The position numbers were made by a program, and so were the translations under genes. Of a DNA stretch of 64,000 bases, positions 17,618 through 26,536 are shown piece by piece. Location of the stretch: assembly GCF_002892535.1 (NCBI RefSeq), contig NZ_CP024847.1:2046001-2110000 (forward strand), given 5' to 3'. A model generated the notes under the pieces. It was not told the DNA's origin and ran no database searches. It saw only the letters and a program-made list of their open reading frames with translations. Each line of letters opens with the position of its first letter. Within the stretch, counting starts at the first letter, position 1. The stretch is from Aquella oligotrophica. Lineage in GTDB: Bacteria; Pseudomonadota; Gammaproteobacteria; Burkholderiales; UBA11063.

Positions 17618-19222
17618 TTAAAAAGCATTATTTTGCTGGATTATGAATAGATTGTGATTATTAATTGTTTTCACTTTTTCCTGTTTAACTCCAAAAGTAT
17701 TATCCGTCATCTCCAGATAATTAATTACAGGATTTTTTCCATATGGGTAAGCCTGAAAAATTACCCCATTTTGTGGGCTGATGATTTTACTATTATTAAG
17801 GGAAATCTTATTAATTTCAGCAATACAAAATTGACTAGAAATGGCAAGCGCGTTCCCTATTCCATTCCGTATATTGCAATTATTTATAGTATAATAATCG
17901 CTATCCCGTTCTGGTCCAATTACCAGTGCTGCTAACTTCTGATTACTAATCAAAAAACTTGAATTACTAATACTAACATTAACAGCACCAATATATGCGC
18001 CACTCACACAGTTTATATTGCTCATGATAACATTTGAGCAATTACCATGAAAATCAAGTCCAAAATTACTACTACCAGAGAAGTAGAGATCGGATAGCCT
18101 AATATTTCGGCATGGAAAAGTACCGCCATGAGATAAAGAATGAAACCCTCCAGAAAACCTAGAATTGGTTATTTCAATGTCCTGACAGGAGTCAACCAAG
18201 CAGCCATAATTACTTTCTCGCTGAGATATACCATTTTGGATATTACACCCCCCAATTTTAACATTTATTGACTCGATTATACTTAAACTATTATCCTCAA
18301 ATCCTGACATCATGAGATTATTAAGCTCCAACCCTGCAATATTAAGAAATTTAATACCATAACGGTTTTTATTAGCAATAACATTCACCCCCTGAAGCCG
18401 TAATTTCCCACTCATAAATGTATAATAATTCAAATTTTCAGGCTTATAACTTGCCATTCCGTCAGCAAATTTTTTATGACTAATAGCTTCTGGAGTCAAA
18501 ATTTCTCCCCTCATATAGTATGAACGCGACTTACACCATAAATCAGCAACTGCCCATGCAGAAATTAAACCTAGATCACTATCTTTAGGTTGATTATTAC
18601 CCGGAATAACTTCCACTGTTTTTGGGTCAATAATTTTCGTTATATAAAATGTTAGATTAGTATTGTACCCAACAAGATTTTTACCTAACATATCTTTGGT
18701 AAAGTAACTACGCTCGGATGTCATTACCCAGCTATAATCATCAATTTTGGATAAATTAAGTTCTAGATTATCAAATAAAAAATTATCTTGGCGTAGGACA
18801 AGATTCCCGGCATTTGCTGTAGTGCCAACTATTAGGGATTCAAAATCTTTAATACTAGGTAATTTAAAATCAGTGCGTGAACCATAAAACTCGATAGCGT
18901 AGTTTTTCACTTTGCTAAATCTTAGTATAGTTTGATTGCCGATAATATTTATATCTTTAGTAACTTCCAAACTTAGGCTTTGATTGATATTATATGCCCC
19001 AGAAGGTAAAATTAATGTTCCTCCAGTTTTTGCGAGCTGATCAAATGCTCTAATGAATGCTTCAGTAGAATCTCCATTTTTAGCAACTGTGCCAAAGTCC
19101 TTTAGATTATATACGCGTTTGTTTTTAGCTTCAGCTAAGGCAAAATTAGTAGTACTGCCAGCACCCAAGGCAATAATTCCAGCACTCTTTAAGAAGTTCC
19201 TGCGTGGATAATTTACAGTCAT
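17618..19222 (-). CDS. Tat-exported right-handed beta-helix protein (pectate-lyase-3-like)
   Basis: A 534-aa protein beginning with a twin-arginine signal (RRNFLKSAG, then a hydrophobic stretch ending NFALAEA), so it is exported folded. The start of the mature part (VYNLKDFGTVAKNGDSTEAF, then GGTLILPSGAYNI) is the hallmark of the Pectate_lyase_3/polygalacturonase-like parallel beta helix. Repeated N-I-x-x-S/N rungs follow to the end. Encoded between the polymerase and the aminotransferase, it probably trims or modifies the exported polysaccharide, or acts as a lyase; catalytic residues cannot be assigned by eye. Confidence 0.75.
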   Translation of the reverse strand: MTVNYPRRNFLKSAGIIALGAGSTTNFALAEAKNKRVYNLKDFGTVAKNGDSTEAFIRAFDQLAKTGGTLILPSGAYNINQSLSLEVTKDINIIGNQTILRFSKVKNYAIEFYGSRTDFKLPSIKDFESLIVGTTANAGNLVLRQDNFLFDNLELNLSKIDDYSWVMTSERSYFTKDMLGKNLVGYNTNLTFYITKIIDPKTVEVIPGNNQPKDSDLGLISAWAVADLWCKSRSYYMRGEILTPEAISHKKFADGMASYKPENLNYYTFMSGKLRLQGVNVIANKNRYGIKFLNIAGLELNNLMMSGFEDNSLSIIESINVKIGGCNIQNGISQRESNYGCLVDSCQDIEITNSRFSGGFHSLSHGGTFPCRNIRLSDLYFSGSSNFGLDFHGNCSNVIMSNINCVSGAYIGAVNVSISNSSFLISNQKLAALVIGPERDSDYYTINNCNIRNGIGNALAISSQFCIAEINKISLNNSKIISPQNGVIFQAYPYGKNPVINYLEMTDNTFGVKQEKVKTINNHNLFIIQQNNAF

Positions 19223-19250
19223 AAAGCTATCCTAGAAATACGCTTAACCA

Positions 19251-20459
19251 TTAGATCTCTTCATGAACTCTACTCGACTCAAAAAAAGCATTTACAAATG
19301 CAAACAATACAAATAACCTTGGATTATTGAAGGGAGTATTACTTATTGAGCCAACTATCATTGCTAGGCTGGTACTAAGCATAAAATAGCCACCAGAAAA
19401 TTTGTTTAAGACTTTTGAGATTCCATTAAACAAAAGATGAAGAAACATATAACAATATAAACACAAATAAACAGCTCCATATCTGAACCAGCCAAGAATA
19501 TACTCATTTTCAGGATATGTTTGGGTAATGTAAAAATACTCTTTATATCCTCCATAACCCAAAATAGGTTGGAGTTTAATCATTTTTAGTAATACTTCCC
19601 ACTCGTTAACCCTTCCGGTAAATGAGTGAGTTTGTGATAATTTACTACTATCAAATATTAAAGCAAGATACCTTATATCAAGAATCTGAATAATGAAATA
19701 TATAATGACGGCAAAAAGCACTATTGCAATATTACCAGTCAAACATAATACTATGGCAAATAATCCCCCAGTGGTTGCAAACATCGTTCTTGATTGAGTT
19801 AACATTATTATAATGATGCATGCTACTATTAAAATAATATAAACCTTTCTTCGTGTAAGAAAAAACACATCCAAAACATAACCCAAAACTATCAAAAAAA
19901 ACGTAGCATTATTATTTGGGTTACCTATAAGCCCGGTAATTCTTGGGATTGCTGAGGATAAAGCAACTTTGTCGAATGCATCCATTTGAATCTGATTACT
20001 GTATATACCATATACTTTAGTTAATCCAGGAATCTTTACCAGCTGAAGAATGTTTAGTATCGCAAGAATAGCTATTGAAACAATAAGTATTCTTGATACT
20101 TTGTGATACCCATCAGAATCCTGCATGTATAAAAGACATATATTATACGCAACCATTCCCTTGATGATTTTATTGTAAAATTCAAATGAATTAAGTGATA
20201 TCAGACGATTATTAAGTCCGATTGAAGCAAACATCACTATTGCCATAAGAATAATTATACGGATAAAAAACGTATCAAAGATGATTCGTTTATAGCAAAG
20301 ATAGATAAATGATAATAAAATTAAAATATCTTCCGGTCGTGCTGCAAAACTGCTACTTAAACGTATATCTGGCAGAAAAAGAACAAAGAGCAAAATTGAA
20401 ATGGTAAAAAACTCTTCTACTGAATTATCTGGCTTATAATACTTTTGAGTAGATATCAT
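19251..20459 (-). CDS. Wzy-like polysaccharide polymerase / O-antigen ligase family membrane protein
   Basis: A 402-aa protein with about ten to eleven predicted membrane helices and a large soluble loop containing HSFTGRVNEWEVLLKMI and ILGYGGYKEYF. This pattern of R-x-x-x-W and G-x-G is typical of the Wzy_C/O-antigen ligase family. It would polymerise lipid-linked repeat units in the periplasm. It overlaps the wzz-like gene by 26 bp. The family rests on topology and these short motifs, since such proteins diverge quickly. Confidence 0.75.
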   Translation of the reverse strand: MISTQKYYKPDNSVEEFFTISILLFVLFLPDIRLSSSFAARPEDILILLSFIYLCYKRIIFDTFFIRIIILMAIVMFASIGLNNRLISLNSFEFYNKIIKGMVAYNICLLYMQDSDGYHKVSRILIVSIAILAILNILQLVKIPGLTKVYGIYSNQIQMDAFDKVALSSAIPRITGLIGNPNNNATFFLIVLGYVLDVFFLTRRKVYIILIVACIIIIMLTQSRTMFATTGGLFAIVLCLTGNIAIVLFAVIIYFIIQILDIRYLALIFDSSKLSQTHSFTGRVNEWEVLLKMIKLQPILGYGGYKEYFYITQTYPENEYILGWFRYGAVYLCLYCYMFLHLLFNGISKVLNKFSGGYFMLSTSLAMIVGSISNTPFNNPRLFVLFAFVNAFFESSRVHEEI

Positions 20460-22557
20460 GTATGATCAATTTTTTAGTATAATTAAAAATAGCAGCTGTT
20501 ATCTCGATATTATTTACTTTTAATAATCTAATTGACATTGTTAATGCCCTAACACCCTGATATGGCGAAGTTATCAAAAATCTGTAGTCGCTAAAGAATA
20601 AACTCGTAGCCAGTACCGCATCAAGATAAATATTAGGCAAATCAATCAAAACGATATCATAACTTTCTGAAGCATCTATTATTTGCTGAATTTTTGTTTT
20701 TATCTCAAAAGCATTATCATTATAATTTAACCAGATAGTATGTAGGTTACTATTAATTAGATATTCTTCATCTTTGCCATTCTTATTAGTAAAAAAATTG
20801 TCTTCGGTACCAACAGTTATCAGTAAGACTTTTTGTTGTTGTTTTGAAAGAAAAAAGGCACAATTAAATGCAATAAATGTAGAACCCTGTCCTGCCCAAG
20901 TAGAAAAAAATTGAAAAATCCGACTATTTTTCCGGCTAGCCAGTATTCCAGCAGTCAGAATTTTAAAATCCCGGTTTGCCTGAACCGAATGTACAGAATC
21001 TAGCTTTAATTGCTCCTTGAAAGTCAATCCCTTTATTTTATTTTTGTATTTTACATACCTTATAATAGCAAAAACTGGTATTTCAAACCGTTCCTCCATA
21101 ATAAATGGATCTGGATTTTTTCTTGACATCCATACCCCTAGTATGATGAAGACGCTAACAATAAATCCCAAGATGGCACTTATCAAAATTATCATCTTGC
21201 CATGAGATGACTCCGGTAACTCAGGAATATCAGGATAATCCAGAATGGTGATTGGGCTAATCTGCCCAGATGCAGTTAATAATAATTCTTGCTGTTTTGA
21301 TTCCAGTTTTGCAACCAATTGCTGATTTAATTCCAAATCTGCTTTTAATTTAATTAATACCACTTCTTTGGCTGGAAATTTAGTTAGCTCAGTTGTTAGC
21401 ATTTGTTTTTTCGCAGATAAATCAGTTTGTTGAGATAGCAATGATTTGATAACTGGATGCTTTGGGCCATATTCACCTTGTAGTGCTGCCAAAGTTACCT
21501 TATTATTGGTAATTTGCTGGTCTAAATCAGAAATATTTTTAAGTAAAGATGTTTCCTGTTCATCAAGTACAGTTAAATGGTTTTTTTCCTTAAATAAGGA
21601 TAGTGTTTTTTCTGATTTTGCAAGCTTCTCTTTTGCATTAGGTAATTCATTATTTATAAAATTAAGTGTTGCATTTATCTTAGCAAGTTTACTAGTTCTT
21701 GATTTTTCTATAAGTGTATTTATTAATTCAGCTACGATTTCCTTGGCTAGACTAGGATCAGGTCCTGCCAAATCAATTTCAATAATGCCTGTAGTTGAAT
21801 TACCTGTATCTTTCTTCGTTTTAACAACTTCATTGATTTTGAGTCTTTGTGTTAGACTCTTTTCTACATTGATAACATCTCTTTTTTTTAGCGAAAAAAT
21901 TGTTCCCGGATGAGCCTTGATTTCATCCACACGAATCCGAAGATTCCCATCCTGACTACTAGCTAGTTCTCCCACGACGCCAGTTAAAACAATGGTCTGT
22001 TTATTTAAAAGTAGATAATGTTTGCTATCGAGTACTTTAATAGTATATGGTTTTTCAAACATATTTTCAGGAACCGAAAAAAGTGGAATTTCAAGCCTCT
22101 CACCACCCCAAGAATAGCCACTATTTCGGTTTACCCAAAATGGCGAAGACTCAAGCCCTGGCTTCTTCTCTCGTAAATGTTTGTAAAACATATATTTGCC
22201 AACAACCGGAAACAACTTTGGCTGAACTTCTATATCTAGATGTAGACTATCAATTACAGGATCCAGAATATAAGGTAATGTCAAATAAACCATGCTTTTT
22301 TCGGAAACTGGAGCATTATTGGTAAATATGGGCTGATTATCGTCAAGTACCTTGTCTGCGACCTGATAATTAGCATTAGTATCAGAGTTATCAACCTGAA
22401 TCGAAGATGTAATCTGATAAATTGGCGGCGAAGTTAGCCAAAAAATTGTCCCCAAAACCATACCAGTTAGCACACATAACGTAACTAATAAAGTATTATT
22501 TCTTATAAGAAGAATGAGTTTAGATAATTCAAAAACACGAATTTTTACTGGTTTCAT
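20434..22557 (-). CDS. Wzz/Wzc-like polysaccharide co-polymerase with degenerate kinase domain
   Basis: A 707-aa inner-membrane protein: N-terminal TM helix (residues about 16-40), Wzz domain, long coiled coil with a GNVR-like region, second TM near 450-475 preceded by a proline-rich ILDYPDIPELPES, then a cytosolic BY-kinase-like domain. In that domain the Walker A lysine is missing (AGQGST at 555-560), the Walker A' aspartate is absent (LLITVGTED), but the Walker B strand DIVLIDLPN is kept. No tyrosine-rich tail is present. It should control chain length without autokinase activity. Upstream of the wzy-like gene, downstream of the Wza-like gene. Confidence 0.85.
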   Translation of the reverse strand: MKPVKIRVFELSKLILLIRNNTLLVTLCVLTGMVLGTIFWLTSPPIYQITSSIQVDNSDTNANYQVADKVLDDNQPIFTNNAPVSEKSMVYLTLPYILDPVIDSLHLDIEVQPKLFPVVGKYMFYKHLREKKPGLESSPFWVNRNSGYSWGGERLEIPLFSVPENMFEKPYTIKVLDSKHYLLLNKQTIVLTGVVGELASSQDGNLRIRVDEIKAHPGTIFSLKKRDVINVEKSLTQRLKINEVVKTKKDTGNSTTGIIEIDLAGPDPSLAKEIVAELINTLIEKSRTSKLAKINATLNFINNELPNAKEKLAKSEKTLSLFKEKNHLTVLDEQETSLLKNISDLDQQITNNKVTLAALQGEYGPKHPVIKSLLSQQTDLSAKKQMLTTELTKFPAKEVVLIKLKADLELNQQLVAKLESKQQELLLTASGQISPITILDYPDIPELPESSHGKMIILISAILGFIVSVFIILGVWMSRKNPDPFIMEERFEIPVFAIIRYVKYKNKIKGLTFKEQLKLDSVHSVQANRDFKILTAGILASRKNSRIFQFFSTWAGQGSTFIAFNCAFFLSKQQQKVLLITVGTEDNFFTNKNGKDEEYLINSNLHTIWLNYNDNAFEIKTKIQQIIDASESYDIVLIDLPNIYLDAVLATSLFFSDYRFLITSPYQGVRALTMSIRLLKVNNIEITAAIFNYTKKLIIHDIYSKVL

Positions 22558-22628
22558 AAGGCTAATTTAAATCTTATCAATTTGTTACGTTACAAAGCTA
22601 AATATCAAATATAACTATATCATAATTG

Positions 22629-23540
22629 TTAGTTAGTTATTCCTGGAATAACCGAATTTGGAATGCTATTCTCAGTATACCAAATAGTTTCTGCAGCCGG
22701 TAATATCTGTGTCATCACTCGATTAAACTGAGCTATACCTGCAGTTGAGACATAGACAATGTCTTCATTTCTTAGGAAAAACTTCTGAGCATAAAGCATC
22801 GCGGTAACCGAACCAGCATCAAGAAGATAAGCTTCAACGGATTTAGGGTCTTTCTTGCGTAGAACATAAATCTGGTTAACATTTGAAGTTACCGGATTAA
22901 TTCCACCAACAAGCTCAAGTGCTGAGGTAAGATTCATACCAACATCAGTTATCGGTAAAATCTGGCTTTGCTGAACCTCACCCATAACATATACTTTCTG
23001 ACTACGAAACCCGGTAATTTTCAAATTAACATTGGGATTTATAATAAAATCTTTATAAGCCTGAGTTAAAGTATCACGAGCCTGACTAGTAGTTTTACCT
23101 GCCAAATTTATTTTGCCAACAAAAGGCAAGTAAGCATTGCCGCTATTATCAATAAGGTAGCTATCCGACTTATTTTCCGAAGGATTACTCAAACCATAAG
23201 TAAGATCAACCTGTTTTGTTGGAGAGGATTTAGGGTCATAATAATTTGCTTTTATCGAATTAGTCATATTACTAATAGAGACTTCAGGATGCCCCCAGAT
23301 TGAAAGACTAATAATGTCACCAGCACCTAGGACATAATCGCTGTTTTTAGCAATCGTACCAGACTCAACCAAATACTGATCAATCGGATTAATAATAACT
23401 GTGATATTATTAATTTCGGTTACCCTAGTCATATGAGTATTTAGCCCGGTCAAATTCATGCTCGGAGCAAAAAAACAGGAAGTAAGAAATATCGCCACAA
23501 AAACTATGGCAACTTTCAATATATTTGGAGGATTAATCAA
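22629..23540 (-). CDS. Wza-like polysaccharide export lipoprotein
   Basis: Outer-membrane export channel subunit for capsule or exopolysaccharide. The 303-aa precursor has a lipobox LTSC with the lipidated Cys at position 22, a Poly_export domain (DYVLGAGDIISLSIWGHPEVS, in two parts here) and an SLBB-like domain (QKVYVMGEVQQSQILPITD). It is shorter than E. coli Wza (379 aa) but has the same order of domains. It is the first core gene of the minus-strand export block, 71 bp before the wzz-like gene. Confidence 0.88.
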   Translation of the reverse strand: MINPPNILKVAIVFVAIFLTSCFFAPSMNLTGLNTHMTRVTEINNITVIINPIDQYLVESGTIAKNSDYVLGAGDIISLSIWGHPEVSISNMTNSIKANYYDPKSSPTKQVDLTYGLSNPSENKSDSYLIDNSGNAYLPFVGKINLAGKTTSQARDTLTQAYKDFIINPNVNLKITGFRSQKVYVMGEVQQSQILPITDVGMNLTSALELVGGINPVTSNVNQIYVLRKKDPKSVEAYLLDAGSVTAMLYAQKFFLRNEDIVYVSTAGIAQFNRVMTQILPAAETIWYTENSIPNSVIPGITN

Positions 23541-23696
23541 CTATGCTCACATCCGTAATTATTAATATTAGACATACAAATTAGAAAATAGTTCGAATTG
23601 TCGGTGATTATAACAAATTTTCATTGGACATAAACTACAGAATTTAGATTCAAGGCAGAAAAGCGATTTTTTACTGGTACTCACTATAAATTTAGC

Positions 23697-24260
23697 TTAT
23701 TTCACCCTAAATTTAGCTGATTTTATATTTTCAGAAGGATTATTTAATGAAATATTTAAGTAAGTATATTTATCCTGAGATCTGCCATTATATTCAAAAT
23801 CAGATGAGCTGGCTAATAGTTGATAATAAATTATACCCTGACCATTTATATACTCACCAGTATCAATCACTACCGCACGGAAATCATTTACCTCCGTACC
23901 ACCCAATGTAACCGATAAAGAGACAGCGCCCAACAAAGTATTTAAATTTTTATCATAGAAATATAAATCCGCATTAGTATTTACCTCAGCGACAAATACA
24001 TCAAGGTGGGTAAAACTCATTGGTTCTAGCTGAATATCGTGGCAATTATACACACATACCAGTTTATCATTAAATTTAGGTCGGATTACAATAGTCCGGT
24101 TAGTTTTATTTTGCAAAGTAATCATTGCAGGAGCCCTTAGCTCTCGTCCCCAAATAGCGGTATTCATAAGAAATATTGCCAAGAGAAGAAATACAATCCG
24201 AACCCGACCTGTAATCAGGATAGATAATGGCATCGTAACATAGATACAGGATTTTTTCAT
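23697..24260 (-). CDS. Exported protein of unknown function upstream of the export genes
   Basis: A 187-aa protein; ATG 24260 follows TTGGAAC, while a TTG at 24269 is an in-frame alternative. A long hydrophobic signal (IVFLLLAIFLMNTAIW) is followed by a beta-rich mature part with two near cysteines (VCVYNC) and a start resembling chaperone or sandwich folds (MITLQNKTNRTIVIRPKF). I recognise no family. A dyad motif (24327-24342) lies 67 bp upstream. It may be the first gene of the polysaccharide operon. Confidence 0.6.
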   Translation of the reverse strand: MKKSCIYVTMPLSILITGRVRIVFLLLAIFLMNTAIWGRELRAPAMITLQNKTNRTIVIRPKFNDKLVCVYNCHDIQLEPMSFTHLDVFVAEVNTNADLYFYDKNLNTLLGAVSLSVTLGGTEVNDFRAVVIDTGEYINGQGIIYYQLLASSSDFEYNGRSQDKYTYLNISLNNPSENIKSAKFRVK

Positions 24261-24326
24261 AAGTTCCAAATTTCTTGTATAAACTCTCTAAAAACACAAC
24301 TATAAATATAGCCAAAAAATGAAAAC

Positions 24327-24342
24327 ACCGTCCAAAATTGAC
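24327..24342. promoter_or_regulatory. Dyad-like motif, copy 1
   Basis: ACCGTCCAAAATTGAC lies upstream of the minus-strand exported-protein gene. It matches copies at 26201-26220 and 39130-39150 in the half-site ACCRTCCAAAA and the GAC on the right. Candidate operator. Confidence 0.4.
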
Positions 24343-24446
24343 AATAATATTTACGCTAATTAGTTAAAAGACTACTGAGGTTAATTTGCAGTAAAAGTTT
24401 TGAACCGTTTTGAATTATTTCCATCAAAAGTCTTACTATTGGAGAA

Positions 24447-24470
24447 AATAGCGGGAGCACTCCCGCTATT
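24447..24470. terminator. Perfect 11-bp hairpin downstream of the lectin lipoprotein gene
   Basis: AATAGCGGGAG (24447-24457) and CTCCCGCTATT (24460-24470) form a near-loopless perfect stem 50 bp after the stop of the minus-strand gene. The U-run on that strand is weak (TTCTCC), so termination may be partial. Confidence 0.55.
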
Positions 24471-24519
24471 CCTATCTGAAACGATGAAACTTTGTTATTT
24501 AGATATTAGAATAATTTGG

Positions 24520-25977
24520 CTAGCAAAGTTTCTTCAAAACTGTTTTGCCATCAGCACTAACAATATCAATACTATTGTCGTCCGATTTATAGAGAATATA
24601 TGCACCTTGACTGTTTGTATTCGATGAGTAAGTTCTATAGTCACCCTTGACCTGAAGGTTTCCATCTAGCAGCATCTGCATTGAGCCTGGGGTTGGAGTA
24701 GTATGCCAGTTAGTTGTTGATGCCCAAAGAGGTCCGCTTGTCCCATAACAAACTAAATTTGAATCTTTTTGTAATACAAAAGTACGTGAAGCATTTTTAA
24801 ATAATACAACGTCTTGTGTGCCACTCTGGTTCGTATAGCTAGCTCCAGACGCAAGGACCAACTGATTGCCTGTAACTTGTTCCCAGACCGGAAGAGAAGC
24901 TGGCTGATTACGTTTTTTTCCAACCAGAATAGTGGCGCTATTACCAACAACAAAACAATCACCTTGATCAAAGCATTGGATGCTATTTAGAGAGACATTA
25001 TTTATTGGCAATGTCTGTTGACTCCAAGCATTAAAATCTCCGCTTGCCACCATAGTTGAGCTTGCCGCTGTACCACCAACTGAGATAAATTGATTAGAAA
25101 TATTATCTAGAATAATTGAATTTAAACTATAGCCCTCAGCTGCAGTAACTGGAGTCGTCCAAGCTATTGAATTCTCAGAAAAGACAACTTTACCATTTGA
25201 ACCAGCGGCAATAAACCACCCATCAAGAGCATCATAAGATAATCCATTAATAGCCATTCCTGTAAATTTGGTTGCTCGAGACCATACAGCAGTATCAAAA
25301 TTAGCAGCACTTTTATATAAAATACTCCCATCATCACTACCGAGTAACATCATACCATTCCCATAGGTAGCACTAATCAACTTCATATTATCAACTGTAT
25401 TTCTAACACTAACTGTACCACGCCCCGCAGCTTTGATTTCAAAAATCGTACTCGCACTTGCACCAACAACAAGATTACCCTGAACATCAACAACAGAATA
25501 CAAATTAACTACTGGATTTAATGTCTTATACAACGTCCAAGATTTACCATCAGCCGAAGATAACACCGTAGAATTATCGCCAACTGCATAAAATAAGCTA
25601 TTTGTAGAATTATATGCTATAGAGTGAAGGTTAACCGAAACTCCTGAATTAGCCTTATTCCAACTATAGCCATCAGGAGAATACAGTATTTGACCACTAT
25701 CACCAACTGCAATGTAAACACCATTTCCTTTAGCTATTGAATATAAATTGGCATTAAAACTATCCGATAGACCATTTGCTGCTGAGTTTGAAGCACTATA
25801 TGAAACCCTTACTTTAGTTAGAATTTGTTCATTGTCCTCATTATAACTCTTGCTTGCTAGCTGAACTCCTGGGCTAGCATTGCCATTATTTGTCGCACCA
25901 CTATTACATGCAACAAGAAGAATTGATACGATAAAACCGCTAATTATTACTTTGAAATTATTTTTATTAATTGACAT
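24520..25977 (-). CDS. Lipoprotein with propeller repeats and C-terminal bulb-type lectin domain
   Basis: A 485-aa precursor with lipobox LVAC (residues 21-24), then NSGATNNG. Residues about 60-370 form repeats of the type IAVGDSGQILYSPDGYSWNK, like BNR/Ycf48-type beta-propellers. Residues about 372-485 look like a bulb-type (monocot mannose-binding) lectin: FVLQKDSNLVCYG fits Q-x-D-x-N-x-V-x-Y, followed by PLWAST, and a second MLLDGNLQVKG repeat. It is therefore probably an outer-membrane lipoprotein that binds glycans. A dyad motif lies 230 bp upstream. The lectin call rests on one full and one partial motif. Confidence 0.72.
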   Translation of the reverse strand: MSINKNNFKVIISGFIVSILLVACNSGATNNGNASPGVQLASKSYNEDNEQILTKVRVSYSASNSAANGLSDSFNANLYSIAKGNGVYIAVGDSGQILYSPDGYSWNKANSGVSVNLHSIAYNSTNSLFYAVGDNSTVLSSADGKSWTLYKTLNPVVNLYSVVDVQGNLVVGASASTIFEIKAAGRGTVSVRNTVDNMKLISATYGNGMMLLGSDDGSILYKSAANFDTAVWSRATKFTGMAINGLSYDALDGWFIAAGSNGKVVFSENSIAWTTPVTAAEGYSLNSIILDNISNQFISVGGTAASSTMVASGDFNAWSQQTLPINNVSLNSIQCFDQGDCFVVGNSATILVGKKRNQPASLPVWEQVTGNQLVLASGASYTNQSGTQDVVLFKNASRTFVLQKDSNLVCYGTSGPLWASTTNWHTTPTPGSMQMLLDGNLQVKGDYRTYSSNTNSQGAYILYKSDDNSIDIVSADGKTVLKKLC

Positions 25978-26536
25978 ACGCTTTCCTCAATTATGTTATG
26001 GAGTTTACCGTATGGTAAAACTTTATTCGTAAAGTTCTAATTTCAGATATGCAGCAACATAATTGCTACCAAATATCTTAAATTAAAATTTTAAGGCTAG
26101 ATTATAACTATTGTTATCGCCTTGCACAATAGACAATTTTGTATAATGTTTATTCAAATTTGGATGAACGCTATTATAATTCAATCATAAATTTATTATA
26201 ACCATCCAAAATGGACGGGGTAAGAAAAAACTACTTTTTTATTAAATCAAATTATATAACCATTACAAAGGTGACCTTATCTACATTAAAAAGCCAAGAG
26301 GAAGTAGATTCAACTATCTCCCCCCCAATTTTGCCTAAATAAAATTAATTACAGCAAAAATATGTACACACTAAGATTTAAGAGATTTATAATCATGACA
26401 TATTATTACATTTAATCTTCAGAGAACTATCCGTTAGACTGAACATAAATTAATAAATCACCTACCTTTTTTAACTAATTGATAATAAATAATCTTTAGA
26501 ATAGCTAAAAACAGATTTTATTGAAAAACGAAGACC
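25978..26536. other. Intergenic region between the lectin lipoprotein and folBK
   Basis: A 559-bp divergent promoter region. It contains the dyad motif at 26201-26220, TATAAT-like boxes on the minus strand near 26172-26200, and a C7 tract at 26320-26326 with no clear promoter around it. No convincing ORF or RNA gene was seen. Confidence 0.4.
26201..26220. promoter_or_regulatory. Dyad-like motif, copy 2
   Basis: ACCATCCAAAATGGACGGGG. The core CCATCC-AAAAT-GGACGG is a near-perfect palindrome around a 5-bp AT spacer. It is upstream of the minus-strand lectin lipoprotein gene and is related to the motifs at 24327 and 39130. Confidence 0.45.

Noticed and set aside
21446-21913. 155-aa plus-strand frame opposite the wzz-like gene
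   Set aside because: Antisense to a well-supported coding region, with no start signals; Ser/Leu-rich composition is typical of shadow frames.
26320-26326. C7 tract as a phase-variation site
   Set aside because: It lies over 200 bp from the folBK start with no recognisable promoter spacing around it and is not inside a gene; one short tract is weak evidence.
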